NCBI GenBank assembly: GCA_028023455.1
Contig: JAQFVV010007222.1
Location: forward strand, 62,001 to 126,000
Reading direction: 5' to 3'
Origin: Epiperipatus broadwayi
Lineage: Eukaryota > Onychophora > Udeonychophora > Euonychophora > Peripatidae
Length of the DNA: 64,000 nucleotides
Shown: positions 46,750 through 59,179 of the stretch, in pieces
Layout: each line of letters opens with the position of its first letter
How positions within the stretch are numbered: the first letter of the stretch is position 1
The notes under the pieces: generated by a model
Databases searched by the model: none
Told to the model about the DNA's origin: nothing
Seen by the model: the letters and a program-made list of their open reading frames with translations, nothing else
Program-made: the position numbers and the translations under genes

Positions 46750-46839
<90 letters not shown>
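46750..46839. repeat. (TA)n microsatellite with interruptions
   Basis: TA tract broken by TGTA and AGGTA. It directly follows the second retrozyme-like unit. Confidence 0.95.
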
Positions 46840-46842
<3 letters not shown>

Positions 46843-49504
46843 ACCTACACTCCCAACACCACTCATACATTACATGAGCAAAATGCCCAGGCGGCAGTTC
46901 TATTAATGAATAGAACAATATAACAAGATATATGATACAAAATTATTATTGAGATTCTTCACTTAAGTCTATATTCAGCTCAGCTCAGTGGGAGGCTATA
47001 GGAAGTTCATAAGATATATGATTATATTACAAAACATTATATATTATGTAAATCCTTTTTATTAATTAATTATGTGATAAAGAATCACAATGTTTATTTG
47101 TACAATCTATTAAAATATTCTTTCAACTTAATTTCTTCCATCATCCAAGTACAACATATATCAGCTTGCTATAATTATATTACTAAACAATTCTATGACT
47201 TGGCATATCATAATCTAAATGTCTACTTTAATACTAATCAAGAAATAAACAATAAGATCTCAGGGAATTTAACAAACACAGTTGAATTAAATAAATACAT
47301 TGACCCATAAGTTATAATTATAAAGTATGATAAAATGTAATGAAACAAATTGACTAAAATATTTTACTGTGTTTCAATAATAAGATAATGACAGAAATAG
47401 GGTATTTTAATTTCATATCATCATCTAACAAATATACCAACTTGGCAACCTTAATATGTTTATCCAGTAGCAAATGTTCCTATAATGTTTGGATTAAGAA
47501 AACAATATTGTCAGACAACAGCAAATTTGATATCATAACTATAAAATAATATATCTACTCTATAATAGATTTATAAAACATGGAGATGTGGAAATTGAAA
47601 CACAAATGTACACAAGAATAACTTAAGACATGGTTTTTAATAAATAAACAAATCATTTTTTACACTGAAAAAATTTAGTTTAACATGATATTTTTTACAA
47701 TAAAACTACTTGTCTTACAGATTTTAAATTATCCAATAAACTTTGAGCATCAGTTTGGGATTATCCCCATCATATAGCATTATTTATACACTTTTGAAAT
47801 CAGAATATAATAACAAAACTTGAATCTTCTAATTTTGAATACTTGCTTTGCTTAAGTGTTTCACTTAAACATAATTAAAAATAACACTGACTAAATAATA
47901 TATTATATTATTGGCACAAGAAATATTTATGAAAGGATTTTCTATTGATTAATAAAATAAATCAAACTAAAATATTTGGCCATCAGCAAAGCAACTTTTT
48001 CTAACTAATGAAACAATAATTTTCAAATACATATACCCTTTCATGCATAACAATAAAATAATATTCATTCTGATGGTTTGATGATTTATAATTATGTATT
48101 AAATAAGTATACTGTGTTTTAAAATATTTATTTCCCATTTTAATTTCAATAACTTTAAACCTTTATATTCGTGACATTATTCATATTACACGTGTGTGCG
48201 CAAGTGTCAAGCAACTATAATAGAAAACAATCTTTTCTACAAACTCTCCATTCATCAAGAGAATATTAAATAATTACTTCATTTCGGACAATGTCACAAC
48301 TCATCAATAAAATGAGACACTAATATTACATCAAGAATTTGACTTAGCTATTTATCTGGCCACATTTTAAATAACACAGAGCTATATTTTCTTGATTATA
48401 CAGACTACACGTTCCAAGGGAATTTCACATGAGGAGTAAATAAACTCTTTACTTAATACTTCTACAATAATTCATCTAATTCTAAATACACTGTAGGTGG
48501 GGAACCTTTTCTTCATCACCAAGACTCTAAGAAAAACATCACATAACTTCAAAACTATAATTTCATAATACACACGCAATATAAAATAGACTCTACTCAT
48601 GGAAAATTATTAAAAATATACTATTTAGGCAAAATCTCTCATCCCTACAAATATAGAACACAATCAGATTATTTTCCATTCACAAAGCTCTTCTACATGT
48701 CTAACATTATATTTACACTCTGTCAGATAAATACACACAGATAACATACTAATCCATTCAATTCTATAGAATATAACACATCCGAAATTTATACATAAAA
48801 TATTCACAAACTGAACTTTATTAAACAAGTATTATAATTGTGCAAACAGACACACACACGCGAGCAAGAATATACAAAAAAAAAAATTAACTCTAAGTTA
48901 TATAATATGCGAGCAATGCAGTAATTAAATATTACATTAAGGTATAACCTTTAGTTCAGAATAAACTTTATGTTACTTTTAAAATTTAATAGTTATAATT
49001 ATTACAAACGAACTTTCTTTATCATATCTAGAAAACTATTTTAGTTATACATTCATTGATTTCAAAGCCAAAACTTTCATTTTGAAATAATAAAATCTAT
49101 CAAATAAATGTAAACCTTTCTCTAATGATATGATAAAAATATATATATATATTTCACTTTTCTATCTTCGTAAAAGAAAAATAAGACATATTTTTATAAA
49201 ATCAATTTTTACCAACATATCCACTGCTCGTGAATATGCATTCCGAGATGATCTAGGAGATCATACCAACCCAAATTATAAATGAAACATAATAATAAGT
49301 ATGCCTATCTATCTAAAATATACATTAATAATTACAAGCAATAAAAAAAAATAAAGAAACAAAAGTTATTTGTTCTGTGACTTAAAGTAAAAAGTTTGCT
49401 TGCAAAGTATTAATCTGGGTGTATGAAATGATGTGGAGATGGATTCCAAACTGAATTTGAACATAAAATGAATTTCTGTAGGATAATCAAATATATATAT
49501 ATAT
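46840..49504. other. Unassigned AT-rich stretch
   Basis: No coding region, shared repeat or RNA motif recognised over about 2.6 kb. Confidence 0.5.
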
Positions 49505-51435
49505 ATTATAACAGAACGATCCTTTTCAGGACTCGAGGAAATCGCATCTACCTATAGTCGGACTTTGAATCTTCTTATAGAATGCCATGGATGATGTGAT
49601 TTAAAATACAATCCAATTCACTCCTCTATTAATAACCTTGTTACTCTCGGAATTCGAGCTCAGAGTAGAAATTGCAATCGACTCTCTTCAGGCATTTCCA
49701 CAAATATCCCATAATAATGATAAATTTAGTATAAGCTATATATAACTTTTTATAAATATTAAATCACTAAGTTGATTCAATATATATATATGCATGAGTA
49801 TGTATATTTATGATTATTGGTTTTATAAAACGACAAAATAAAATAAACAAACGATACCTGTTTAATTTTGAAATCAAGTTTAACACATTTTAGTCAGCAA
49901 TAAAAACAAAAATATTATCACATAAAAATATTAAAATTTAGAATTATAATCTCTGCTTATATGTATACACTAATAAATTATTTAATATTCAAAAAAAAAT
50001 AATATAATCATTTACATATATATAATTTAAGATCGTGTGTATAATAAATAATACACATGATACATTATAAATCTACCTATTGTGTTATTAAAATGATTCA
50101 GTGTGTGTTGTATGTCTATATACGATAACATCCATTCACACTAGATTAATAATAGAATGTATTCTGATATTAGTTATGTATGTTTAAAAATATATTATGT
50201 TAATTGTCATGTAAGATTCAATTTGGAATATAATAAAACTTACTTCCAAATTAAAATAATTTAAAAACGTTTACCTTAGTCAGCTGTCATTCCCATCAGA
50301 GTATATATCAAAATATCAACATCTAAATTTTATTAAATAAAATTAAAAAATTAAAGTGTTCATCTTATCAGTTCTCCACTCTAATATATGAAGTAATTTT
50401 TCTAAGTAAATATAATTATCCACAAAGGAAATAAAATTTAAGGGTGATTAAAATACACAATGAAGTAATCCAAGACATGAAAGAATAATGGTTTTATATC
50501 CCTCCTTAGACAAAATAAAATGACAATGAATGTTGAAACATAAAGTTCATTGATCATCCTTCGAGGAGGCAATCCAGATATTCATTCTTTAAATATTTGC
50601 GTAGTAAAATATCTAACAACTTTTTCATTATTAAGGCAGCTTTTTAAATGAGAATTACGATGATTATATTTTAGGCATTGACTAAGTAGAAATAAATTTA
50701 CATGTTCAGGTTTAAACCATCAGCAGAAATCCCTGGCATAAATTATCTAACCAAAGAACATCTTTATAAATTTTTGTCTTCTTAAATATATATTTTGTAA
50801 ACTCATTTTGAAGACGTTGATAACTTTTATAACCTTGTTAATTTCACTGATTATTTTTCTATAGTTCTTTATAATATTAAAAGGCAGTAAATTAATTACT
50901 TGAAGCAGGTTTTAAAATATTGAATCTTCTTTTTTTTTTTCTTAAATGTGTTCTAAATTCGAACATATTTACATTTACAGATGTAGTTCTTGCCTTGATA
51001 ACTAAATAGAAGTTTATTGTTATAACAATATTAGTTCATTTTTATACTGGATTAATTTCTGCAGTCATATCACATAATCATGTTCACGTTCTCTATTGTT
51101 TAAAATATACAATTTGTAATGAACTTTAAACATTTATTTCCTTTGTTTCAACTGATAAAAATGCAATGTTGACTTAAGGCTTTGTCAAATGTCAAGTTTT
51201 AGTTAATAAAAAAAATACTATTAGTTAGAAACATTTATTTATGCGTGTGTATAAACAAATTAGAATTATTCATTTTTAGAATTAATCTTTTAATACCAAC
51301 CAGTTTATGTATAAGCTGATACATGAAAAGTTTAAGATAGGTGTAAGTTATTTATATCTGTTGATTCGATATAGGCACAGTTAAATTCACAAAGAAACAC
51401 AAATTGTTTTAAGTGAGGCTCATATGGTACTCTCA
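49505..51435 (-). repeat. 3' LTR (left copy, ~1.93 kb)
   Basis: Aligns with 54708-57368 from the GATCCTTTTCAGGA block near its start (49518) to TACTCTCA at its end, apart from the 0.7-kb insertion present only in the other LTR. Several substitutions separate the two, so the insertion is not very recent. Confidence 0.9.
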
Positions 51436-51451
51436 TATTACCCCTTCCCTT
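51436..51451 (-). promoter_or_regulatory. Polypurine tract
   Basis: Minus-strand AAGGGAAGGGGTAATA immediately upstream of the 3' LTR; the expected plus-strand primer of LTR-element replication. The 5' LTR has no such tract outside it. Confidence 0.8.
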
Positions 51452-52063
51452 AAAATGTTCAAATTTTATATTTACCATTAAAATTTGGTCACTTAATGTG
51501 TGCCAATGTATGCATTAAATATAAAGTTGTGGAGCTTGTTTTTCTTTCTTGCTTTTATCAACACTTATTATTTATTTTATTTTCTAACCCTTTTCTTTTT
51601 CTCTATACTAAACATCATTCAGTTTAACCAGAAGAACAAGGTGGTTCATATATATAGGGTTTTTTCTTTTTCTCCCCTTTTTATTTTTCTTTAATGGATT
51701 TATTGTTATATGCCTCTTTTATAGATGACACATATATTTGTTTGGTAGTCTCCATCCTGCTTTTCTTTAAGACTCATGGTCTTTTTTGAGAACTATCCAA
51801 AACATAAGAACATCCATCGTTCAGCATGGATTAACTCTTAAAATGGTTTTAGTATTCAGGTATCCTAAGAATTAATTTTAATTGCTTAACATACCCTCAT
51901 CAAAGAAAATTAATGTCTTTTTTGACTTATACACATCCTTACACACACACACACATATATATATATACTTTTAAATGAAAACGTTTTCTCTCTTTACCTA
52001 TTCCAAGTTATCTTTTCTTTCAATATTTTACTTTATACATAAGTAAAATGTGGTAAAACATTA

Positions 52064-52330
52064 TTAATTCATTTGACCAAAATAGGGTTTTAAAGCTCTA
52101 GCATTGTAAGTGCCTTTAATGTCTCCCTTTATATTTATCCAGAATGCATTGGGACCTGTTTGCTTTATGATAGTATAAGGTCCTTCATATTGATGGTAAA
52201 ACTTTTGATATTTGCTCTCTCGGGGTTTACTCATATGAGGTGTTTTTATAAAAACTTGATCCCCAATTTTGAATATGTATGAAATTGTCTTCACATTTTT
52301 ATTTCTTTGACTGGCCTTTTTTTAACAAAT
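52064..52330 (-). pseudogene. Integrase C-terminal domain remnant
   Basis: The minus frame reads KIGDQVFIKTPHMSKPRES, then FYHQYEGPYTIIKQTGPNAF and ARALKPYFGQ, the SH3-like C-terminal tail of Gypsy integrases (GD.V..K......K....YEGPY.I......N......K...NV..LKPY). The frame immediately upstream (KESVKVCKQFVKKR) is shifted, then cut by the (TA)n tract at 52368-52427. The 3' end of pol is therefore present without its catalytic domains. Confidence 0.75.
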
Positions 52331-52364
52331 TGTTTACAAACTTTTACACTCTCTTTTCTTGTAT

Positions 52365-52367
<3 letters not shown>

Positions 52368-52427
<60 letters not shown>
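52368..52427. repeat. (TA)n microsatellite at probable internal deletion junction
   Basis: TA tract inside the LTR element, immediately upstream (minus sense) of the truncated integrase tail. Confidence 0.9.
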
Positions 52428-52428
<1 letters not shown>

Positions 52429-52846
52429 ACGAAGCGCATGTGAGTTGCCTTAATGTTGATTGTTATTACAACATAACAACATCATGCTATATAAAATAAA
52501 TGTCTTATTTATATATATCCATAACAAAATATGTAATAATGGACTTGCATTTTATAAGTAGTGTCAACATCAGATTGCATTATCGTGATGCTTAATTGAT
52601 CTACCATTATTACTTATTTAACTAACCATAACTTGTACTCTAATAAACCTGGAAGTATTTTTTTTCATACTTTGGTTAAATTGATGCATTTTATTACTAT
52701 TAATATCAACTTCAATTCTTTATATACATATATACATTTATTCTCTTAAAAAAACAGCCTAATGGATTCTATCACTACCGAAAGTCCGTTGTCACATCCC
52801 AAAGTCATAATCCATGAAGTCCTTCCTTATATATGTGCTTTACTTT

Positions 52847-53122
52847 TTAAGCACATCCATTAACATGTTCAATGAATGTGATGGGACCTTCATAAGTATT
52901 ACACAACCTGTGTAATTGTGAATCTTTCTGTCTCTTAACTTGTATTATAAATATTTTTCTTATTGTCTGAAGACTTTTTATAACTTGTTCATCTTCAGGA
53001 TTATGGTGATGCTTCATTAACAATAATTTACACTTAAGACAATTGAATCCATTGCCTTCATTCATATCTTCTAAATTAAACATTCTATTAAGACAACCTT
53101 CTTTTCCATTAAATATTATCAT
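52847..53122 (-). pseudogene. Second integrase-tail-like frame
   Basis: Minus frame ending VKRQKDSQLHRLCNTYEGP and ITFIEHVNG. The YEGP-I core resembles the integrase tail motif at 52064-52330, preceded by FNCLKCKLLL, which holds a Cys pair. Identity is weak; this could be a diverged second tail or an unrelated frame. Confidence 0.35.
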
Positions 53123-53149
53123 TGATAATGATATTATCAGATGGTTGTC

Positions 53150-54360
53150 CTACAATTTATCAACACTTTGTTGATGAAATGTTTTACTTTTGTTTTGAGA
53201 GTAAACACAAATATGATGGGATGACTCAAAATACATTTCACTGTTGTACTTATCTATTATATCTTTAGATTCTGGAGTCATCTCAAGTTTCATGAGTTCA
53301 TGACTTAACTTGTGATTAATACAAGAAATCTGAAGTCTTAATTTATCTAGACATTCAGTATTATCAGTTGACCGTGTTTCTATCAAGTCCTGAGACTCAG
53401 AATTTAATTTATATTTCACATGATCCATATCCTCTTTTCTTTCTAAGATTTTTGGATCAGGTTCAAGCACTTTAGTAATGCTGCAATGATCGTCTACTTC
53501 ATTGCTCTTCTGTATGGTAAAATGATAGTCATGGCAGTTTTCTTCTGAAATATTCATTTGAACTAAAAGTGATTTGTTCTGGATGCTGTCATCATATTCA
53601 CAGATCTCATGCTCAGGATAAGTTTTGGATTCTTGGCATTTTATTGCCATTGATATTGTTGATGCCTTTGTATCATGAAGACTTTCTACTTCATTGGCAG
53701 TTTGTTTCTTTTCAACAACTTTGATTTCTACTTGCATCTTTCTCTTAACATTATCAATATCTTTCTTTAACTCTTCTTTTATAGAAATTACGTCTTCTTT
53801 TAATTTCCCTTACATATTATCCATATCAACTTTAGTTACCATATTATCATTCATTGTAGCCATTTCTCCCTACATATCAGCATTCATTTTATTTATATCA
53901 GCATTTATATTATTCATATCAGGTTTGGTTGCCATATTATTCATATAAGCTTTTATATTATTTATATCAGCTTTTGTATTATTTATATCAGCTTTGGTTG
54001 CCATATCAGCTTTATATTATTTATATAAGCTTTTATATTATTTATATCAGCTTTAGTTACCATATCAGCTTTTATATCCATTAATAGTTGGACCAATTGA
54101 GCCATATAATTATCACTTCGTTGAGGTTGTACTATTATAGCTTCAGTTACTTTTTGTGTTTGAGGTAAAATTTGATCAGTCATGTGAACTTGTGAAGGAT
54201 GTTCAAGTTCTTCTACAGACTTTTCAGACATTAGGACTTGTAAAGACCCTTGTTCAGCACTAATTGAAGTAATTTCTATTTCACTATCTTTATTACTTGA
54301 AGATTTTTCGAAACTCTTTACTTCCATTACTATTAGCTTTATCCCACTTCTCGTTATCAT
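53150..54360 (-). pseudogene. Gag-like coiled-coil frame of the LTR element
   Basis: Starts near 54360 with MITRSGIKL, about 350 bp inside the 5' LTR, at the usual gag position. After an acidic region it runs into a coiled-coil repeat (ADINNIKAD-type heptads, about 54070-53830), which is repetitive at the DNA level and broken by indels near 53990 and a stop near 53812. It continues with KEDVISIKEELKKDIDNVKR and a polar tail (open at 53737-53150). No CCHC knuckle or capsid motif seen. Gag is inferred from position, start and coiled coil. Confidence 0.55.
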
Positions 54361-54690
54361 TAATGAAAAAAAAAGTTATATATAAATATAAGTTACTTTC
54401 CTTTCAAAGTAATAATTTCATATATGCCATAAGATTTCATGCTGTGATTATGCCCTTACATGCAATTCCATTTTTCCTACTTTTATAAGATGTTATTATA
54501 ATATATATTTTAATGTCCAAACTCTAATCATATTTATTTATTTTAAAGCGACTGATTTATCTGTTTATTATGGTTTATTTTATTTCAATGTCTCTATTAT
54601 TTATTATTCAGTGTTTTTACCAATTCACAACATACTCATATAATTTTTTTTAAAACTATGGATTTAATTAATGAAAAACTATTGTTTCAT

Positions 54691-54707
54691 GCCCCAGTTG
54701 GGCGCCA
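54691..54707 (-). promoter_or_regulatory. Primer-binding site
   Basis: Minus-strand TGGCGCCCAACTGGGGC directly abuts the LTR end ...TTATACA. TGGCGCC-type sites are typical for tRNA-primed Gypsy elements. It fixes the LTR boundary and element orientation. Confidence 0.92.
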
Positions 54708-57368
54708 TGTATAACGGGATGATCCTTTTCAGGATTCGAGGAAGTCACATCTACCTACAGTCAGACTTTGAGTCTTCTTATAGAATGCCATGGATGATGT
54801 GATTTAAAATACAATCCAATTCACTCCTCTATTAATAACCTTGTTACTCTTGGAATTCGAGCTCAGAGTACAAATTGCAATCGACTCTCTTCAGGCATTT
54901 CCACAAATATCCCATAGTAATGATAAATTTAGTATAAGCTATATATAACTTTTTTATAAATATTAAATCACTAAGTTGATTCAATATATATATATATGCA
55001 TGAGTATGTATATTTATGATTATTGGTTTTATAAAATGACTAAATAAAATAAACAAATGAGACCTGTTTAATTTTGAAATCAAGTTTAACACATTTTAAT
55101 CAGCAATAAAAACAAATATATTATCACATAAAAATATTAAAATTTAGAATTATAATATGTGCTTATATGTATACACTAATAAATTATTTAATATTAAAAA
55201 AAATGTAATAATTTACATATATATAATTTAAGATCGTGTGTATAATAAATAATACACATGATACATTATAAATCTACCTATTGTGTCATTAAAATGATTC
55301 AGTGTGTGTTGTATGTCTATATACGATAACATCCATTCACACTAGATTAATAATAGAATGTATTCTGATATTAGTTATGTATGTTTAAAAATATATTATG
55401 TTAATTGTCATGTAAGATTCAATTTGGAATATAATAAAACTTGCTTCCAAATTGAAATAATTTAAAAATGTTTACCTTAGTCAGCTGTCATTCCCATCAG
55501 AGTATATATCAAAATATCAACATCTAAATTTTATTAAATAAAATAAAAAAAATAAAGTGTTCATCTTATCAGTTCTCCACTTTAATATACAAAGTAATTT
55601 TTCTAAGTAAATATAATTATCCACAAAGAAAATAAAGTTTAAGGGTTATTAAAATACACAATGAGGTAATCCAAGACAAGAAAGAATAACCATTTTATAT
55701 CCCTCCTTAGATGAAATAAAATGACAATGAATGTTGAAACATAAAGTTCATTGATCATCCTTCGAAGAGGCAATCCAGATATTCATTCTTTAAATATTTG
55801 CATAGTAAAATATTTAACATCTTCTTCAATATAATACTCCAATATTAACCTTTTGAACAATGATTATATAATTGGCCGAATGAGTTAAAAATCAAAACTT
55901 GTAATTGGCCAACTCACAACTTTAACAAAATCTATTGTTAAAATAGATCACTTTTAATAATATAAATATGTTAGTTTCATTTGTAAAAAAGTATATTACT
56001 GAATTCTCAGATTACGAAAGCAAACAAAAGTCTTTTCAAAAATAAAATTTGATTTATAATTTAAAAAATATTCAATTGCGGTCAAATAAAAGTAACCGCT
56101 ATTCAACCAACCAATATGTAGCAATAAATAAATAATTCTTGGTAATATCTTAACTATTTTTCTAAAATAATTTGATTTTTAGTATTATTTTATCAATAAT
56201 AATTTGTAATTCAATTCAAATATTGTTTAAAATGTTGTAAACATTCATTTATCATTTTCGTAATAAAAATCAAAATGAACGTAACTTTTTACTTTTTGGT
56301 AGCCATTTCCCTTTTTGACAGAAGTGGGACAGCCAATAAGATTCAAGAAAAGTTGGTGAGGAGGTGGTGCTTTGGTTTTGTTTGACATATATGGTCATTT
56401 TTATTGATTTTTTACTTGTAAAATAACTCTGAAGAGGGCACCATCTTACAGAACTTTTGATTTTCTATCAAATGACATATCATATGTATACATGCGATAA
56501 AAAGTAGCCGATTTAGAGTGACGTCAAATCTTCTCATTTTTAGACGAGTCATGCATTATAAGAGTTAAGGCAGCTTTTTAAATGAGAATTACGATGATTA
56601 TAATTTAGGCATTGATTAAGTAGAAATAAATTTAGATGTTCAGGTTTAAAACATCAGCAGAAATACCTGGCATAAATTATCTAACCAAAGAACATCTTTA
56701 TAAATTTTTGTCTTCGGAAATATATATTTTGTAAACTCATTTCGAAGACGTTGATAAGTTTTATAACCTTGTTAATTTCACTGATTATTTTTTTATAGTT
56801 CTTTATAATATTAAAAGACAGTAAATTAATTACTTGAAGCAGGTTTTAAGATATTGAATCTTCTTTTTTTTTTCTTAAATGTGTTCTAAATTCTAACACA
56901 TTTAAAATTACAGACGTAGTTCTTACCTTCATAACTAAATAGAAGATTATTATTATAACAATATTAGTTTGTTTTTATACTGGATTAATTTCTGTAGTCA
57001 TATCACATAATTATGCTCATGTTCTCTATTGTTTAAAATATACAATTTGTAATGAACTTTAAATGTTTATTTCCTTTGTTTCAACTGATAAAAATGCAAT
57101 GTTGACTTAAGGTTTTGTCAAATGTCAAGTTCCAGTTAATAAAAAAAATACTATTAGTTAGAAACATTTATTTATGTGTGTGTATAAACAAATTAGAATT
57201 ATTCATTTTTAGAATAATTCTTTTAATACCAACCAGTTTATGTATAAGCTGATACATGAAAAGGTTAAGATAGGTGTAAGTTATTTATATCTGTTGATTC
57301 GATATAGGCACAGTTAAATTCACAAAGAAACACAAATTGTTTTAAGTGAGGCTTATATGGTACTCTCA
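54708..57368 (-). repeat. 5' LTR (right copy, 2.66 kb with insertion)
   Basis: Partner of 49505-51435. It is longer by about 0.73 kb because of the insertion at 55849-56564; without it the LTR is about 1.93 kb. Starts TGTATAACGGG (plus sense) and ends TACTCTCA before a (TA)n tract. Confidence 0.92.
55849..56564. mobile_element. piggyBac-like non-autonomous insertion in the 5' LTR
   Basis: 716 bp absent from the other LTR and flanked by TTAA (55845-55848 and 56565-56568), the piggyBac target. The left end begins CCTTTTGAACAATGA; the right end, read inward, is CTCTTATAATGCATGACTCG. The terminal repeat is weak beyond the first bases. No coding capacity. The left LTR also lacks a few bases beside the site, so the exact left junction is not certain. 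Confidence 0.6.
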
Positions 57369-57375
57369 CATTATA

Positions 57376-59085
57376 TATATATATATATATTTCATTCCTT
57401 CCATAGTAGTTTTAAATTAAGTACGCAATTATTCTTATAATTTTCTTAAATAGCATTTGACACTTTGTAATCTAATATAAGCATAATTTATTTTTAAATA
57501 TTGCCAATTAAGATATCATGATTTATTAGTAATTCCACAATTAATACTTTATTATTATAGTGCATTTTTATTGAAGAGAACAGAAATTGCATCGCATTTT
57601 CGTCTTTCCATCCGATTTAAGTAAATATTTAATGAGGAGTTACCTTTGGTTATTTGAAATAATTCACATTTTTTAATTTCTTTCACCAAATACATATTAT
57701 TTTTAGAAATACCAGATAAATAAATACTGTCACTTTTTATAACTAATTTAAGCATGTCATGATATATCAAAATACACATATTTTTAATTTTACATTTAAC
57801 TCTCATAAAAACATAATGCAGAAGATGGTGAAAAATTAAAATAAATTCTGAAAAACAGTCCTGCATACATTTTCAAGATATACTAGAATACACACGTGGA
57901 TTAATTATATAACAATAATGTTCATGTACTCTATCTGCTTTCTTAATTATAGATAAATAAAGTAATGCCATCTTAACACCAATGATGTACATTTTTAAAT
58001 ACTGATAATTATGAGGTGGTTGATTCAAATGTTTAAATTAAGGAGAGTAATGAAAAACTAATGTACCTTTTTAAATTTTTTTAGCCTTGCATTTCCAATT
58101 GAAGACTTTTCTGTAATGAATTTCTTAAAATGTTTCCAGAAGTTTACTCAAAAGTTTTTTTAAAATTAATTTGACTTCAAGAAAAAAATTTTTTTATAGC
58201 AGGGAAGAGTCATTTATTGGCTGCCCTTATAACAAAAATGAGCAATTTTTACTGGAAGATATCTGTTAAATAGATATCTCCTTTCTCTTAGCAAAATGTC
58301 ATTTTCCTTTCCAAGGTTAACTCCCACATTTTTGCACCCAAGTTAATTACATATTCAAAAAAATATTTTCTTTAAAAAAAAAAACATTGATTGTTTACAA
58401 TTAAATCAAGAAAAAATAATAATAATAAAATAAATAGCTTTTACAAACTTGAAATAAATAAATATTAATTAACTGTTAAACAAAAATGATTAATAATTTA
58501 TTTAATTTGTAAAATAATTCACCTATCCAAATATCCAATAATCATTGAAAAGAAATATATTTTTTAAATTATTAAAAATAATTTCTGTACCTTAAATGTC
58601 TTCATGTTAAATGTACTATTGCTTAGTGTTATTAAAAGATGAAAATGAAATGAAACATAATGCAGACATACATGCATGCACATGTACTGCAACCTAAATA
58701 ATAAACTATCTTGACTAAATATAATTGAGGTGACTATTAATGTTCATAAAGGGATAGGTATCAATGAATAAGGGATTAGGAAAACATTCAAGTCAATACT
58801 AAACACTAACCAAAAATAACTTTGCACTTTCCTGCCAAAAAAATATACTGATTCCCATAATAAATAACCCCTCTTCCTTACATTAAATAATTCATTAACC
58901 ACAATAATAATAATGAATACTTATAAAGTGGTCAATCAACTGCATAAGCAATCCATATCTAGCCTTTAAACAATTTCCAGCAAAAAATTTTAAAATTCTA
59001 ATGCTATTTCATTTTTTTTAAATGCAATATAACTATTCAATGCAGATACAAACTATCTCAATTCCTTGTGCCCATTCTGATGTTG

Positions 59086-59087
<2 letters not shown>
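57376..59087. other. Unassigned AT-rich stretch
   Basis: A 103-codon minus-strand frame (57866-57555) matches nothing I recognise and has no supporting context. No other motif seen. Confidence 0.4.

Positions 59088-59174
<87 letters not shown>
59088..59174. repeat. (TA)n microsatellite
   Basis: About 87 bases of pure TA repeat. Confidence 0.97.

Positions 59175-59179
<5 letters not shown>

Larger units (their letters stand above)
45948..46754 (-). mobile_element. Tandem dimer of 413-bp hammerhead-bearing monomers (retrozyme-like)
   Basis: Two head-to-tail units, 45948-46360 and 46361-46754, are nearly identical apart from a short deletion of about 20 bases in the second (the AGTTAGAAACTAGACC part near 46153) and scattered substitutions. 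Each unit carries one hammerhead on the minus strand; the predicted cleavage points are exactly 413 bp apart. There is no coding frame. (TA)n tracts flank both sides. This is unrelated in sequence to the 12.7-13.85 kb array but has the same plan, as expected for retrozymes. Confidence 0.82.
49505..57368 (-). mobile_element. LTR retrotransposon (Gypsy-type) lacking most of pol
   Basis: About 7.9 kb on the minus strand: 5' LTR at the right (54708-57368), primer-binding site, gag-like frame, integrase C-terminal remnants, polypurine tract, 3' LTR at the left (49505-51435). The interior is only about 3.3 kb, and I find no RT, RNase H or integrase core. A (TA)n tract at 52368-52427 lies between two integrase-tail-like frames, where the lost pol would be. 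LTR termini read TGAGAGTACC...TTATACA in the minus sense. A large-deletion derivative that would need enzymes in trans. Confidence 0.88.

Noticed and set aside
46682-46918. Open frame of alternating Tyr/Ile
   Set aside because: It is a translation of the (TA)n tract.
57555-57866. 103-codon minus-strand frame
   Set aside because: No motif, no start context and no repeated copy; expected by chance in this composition.
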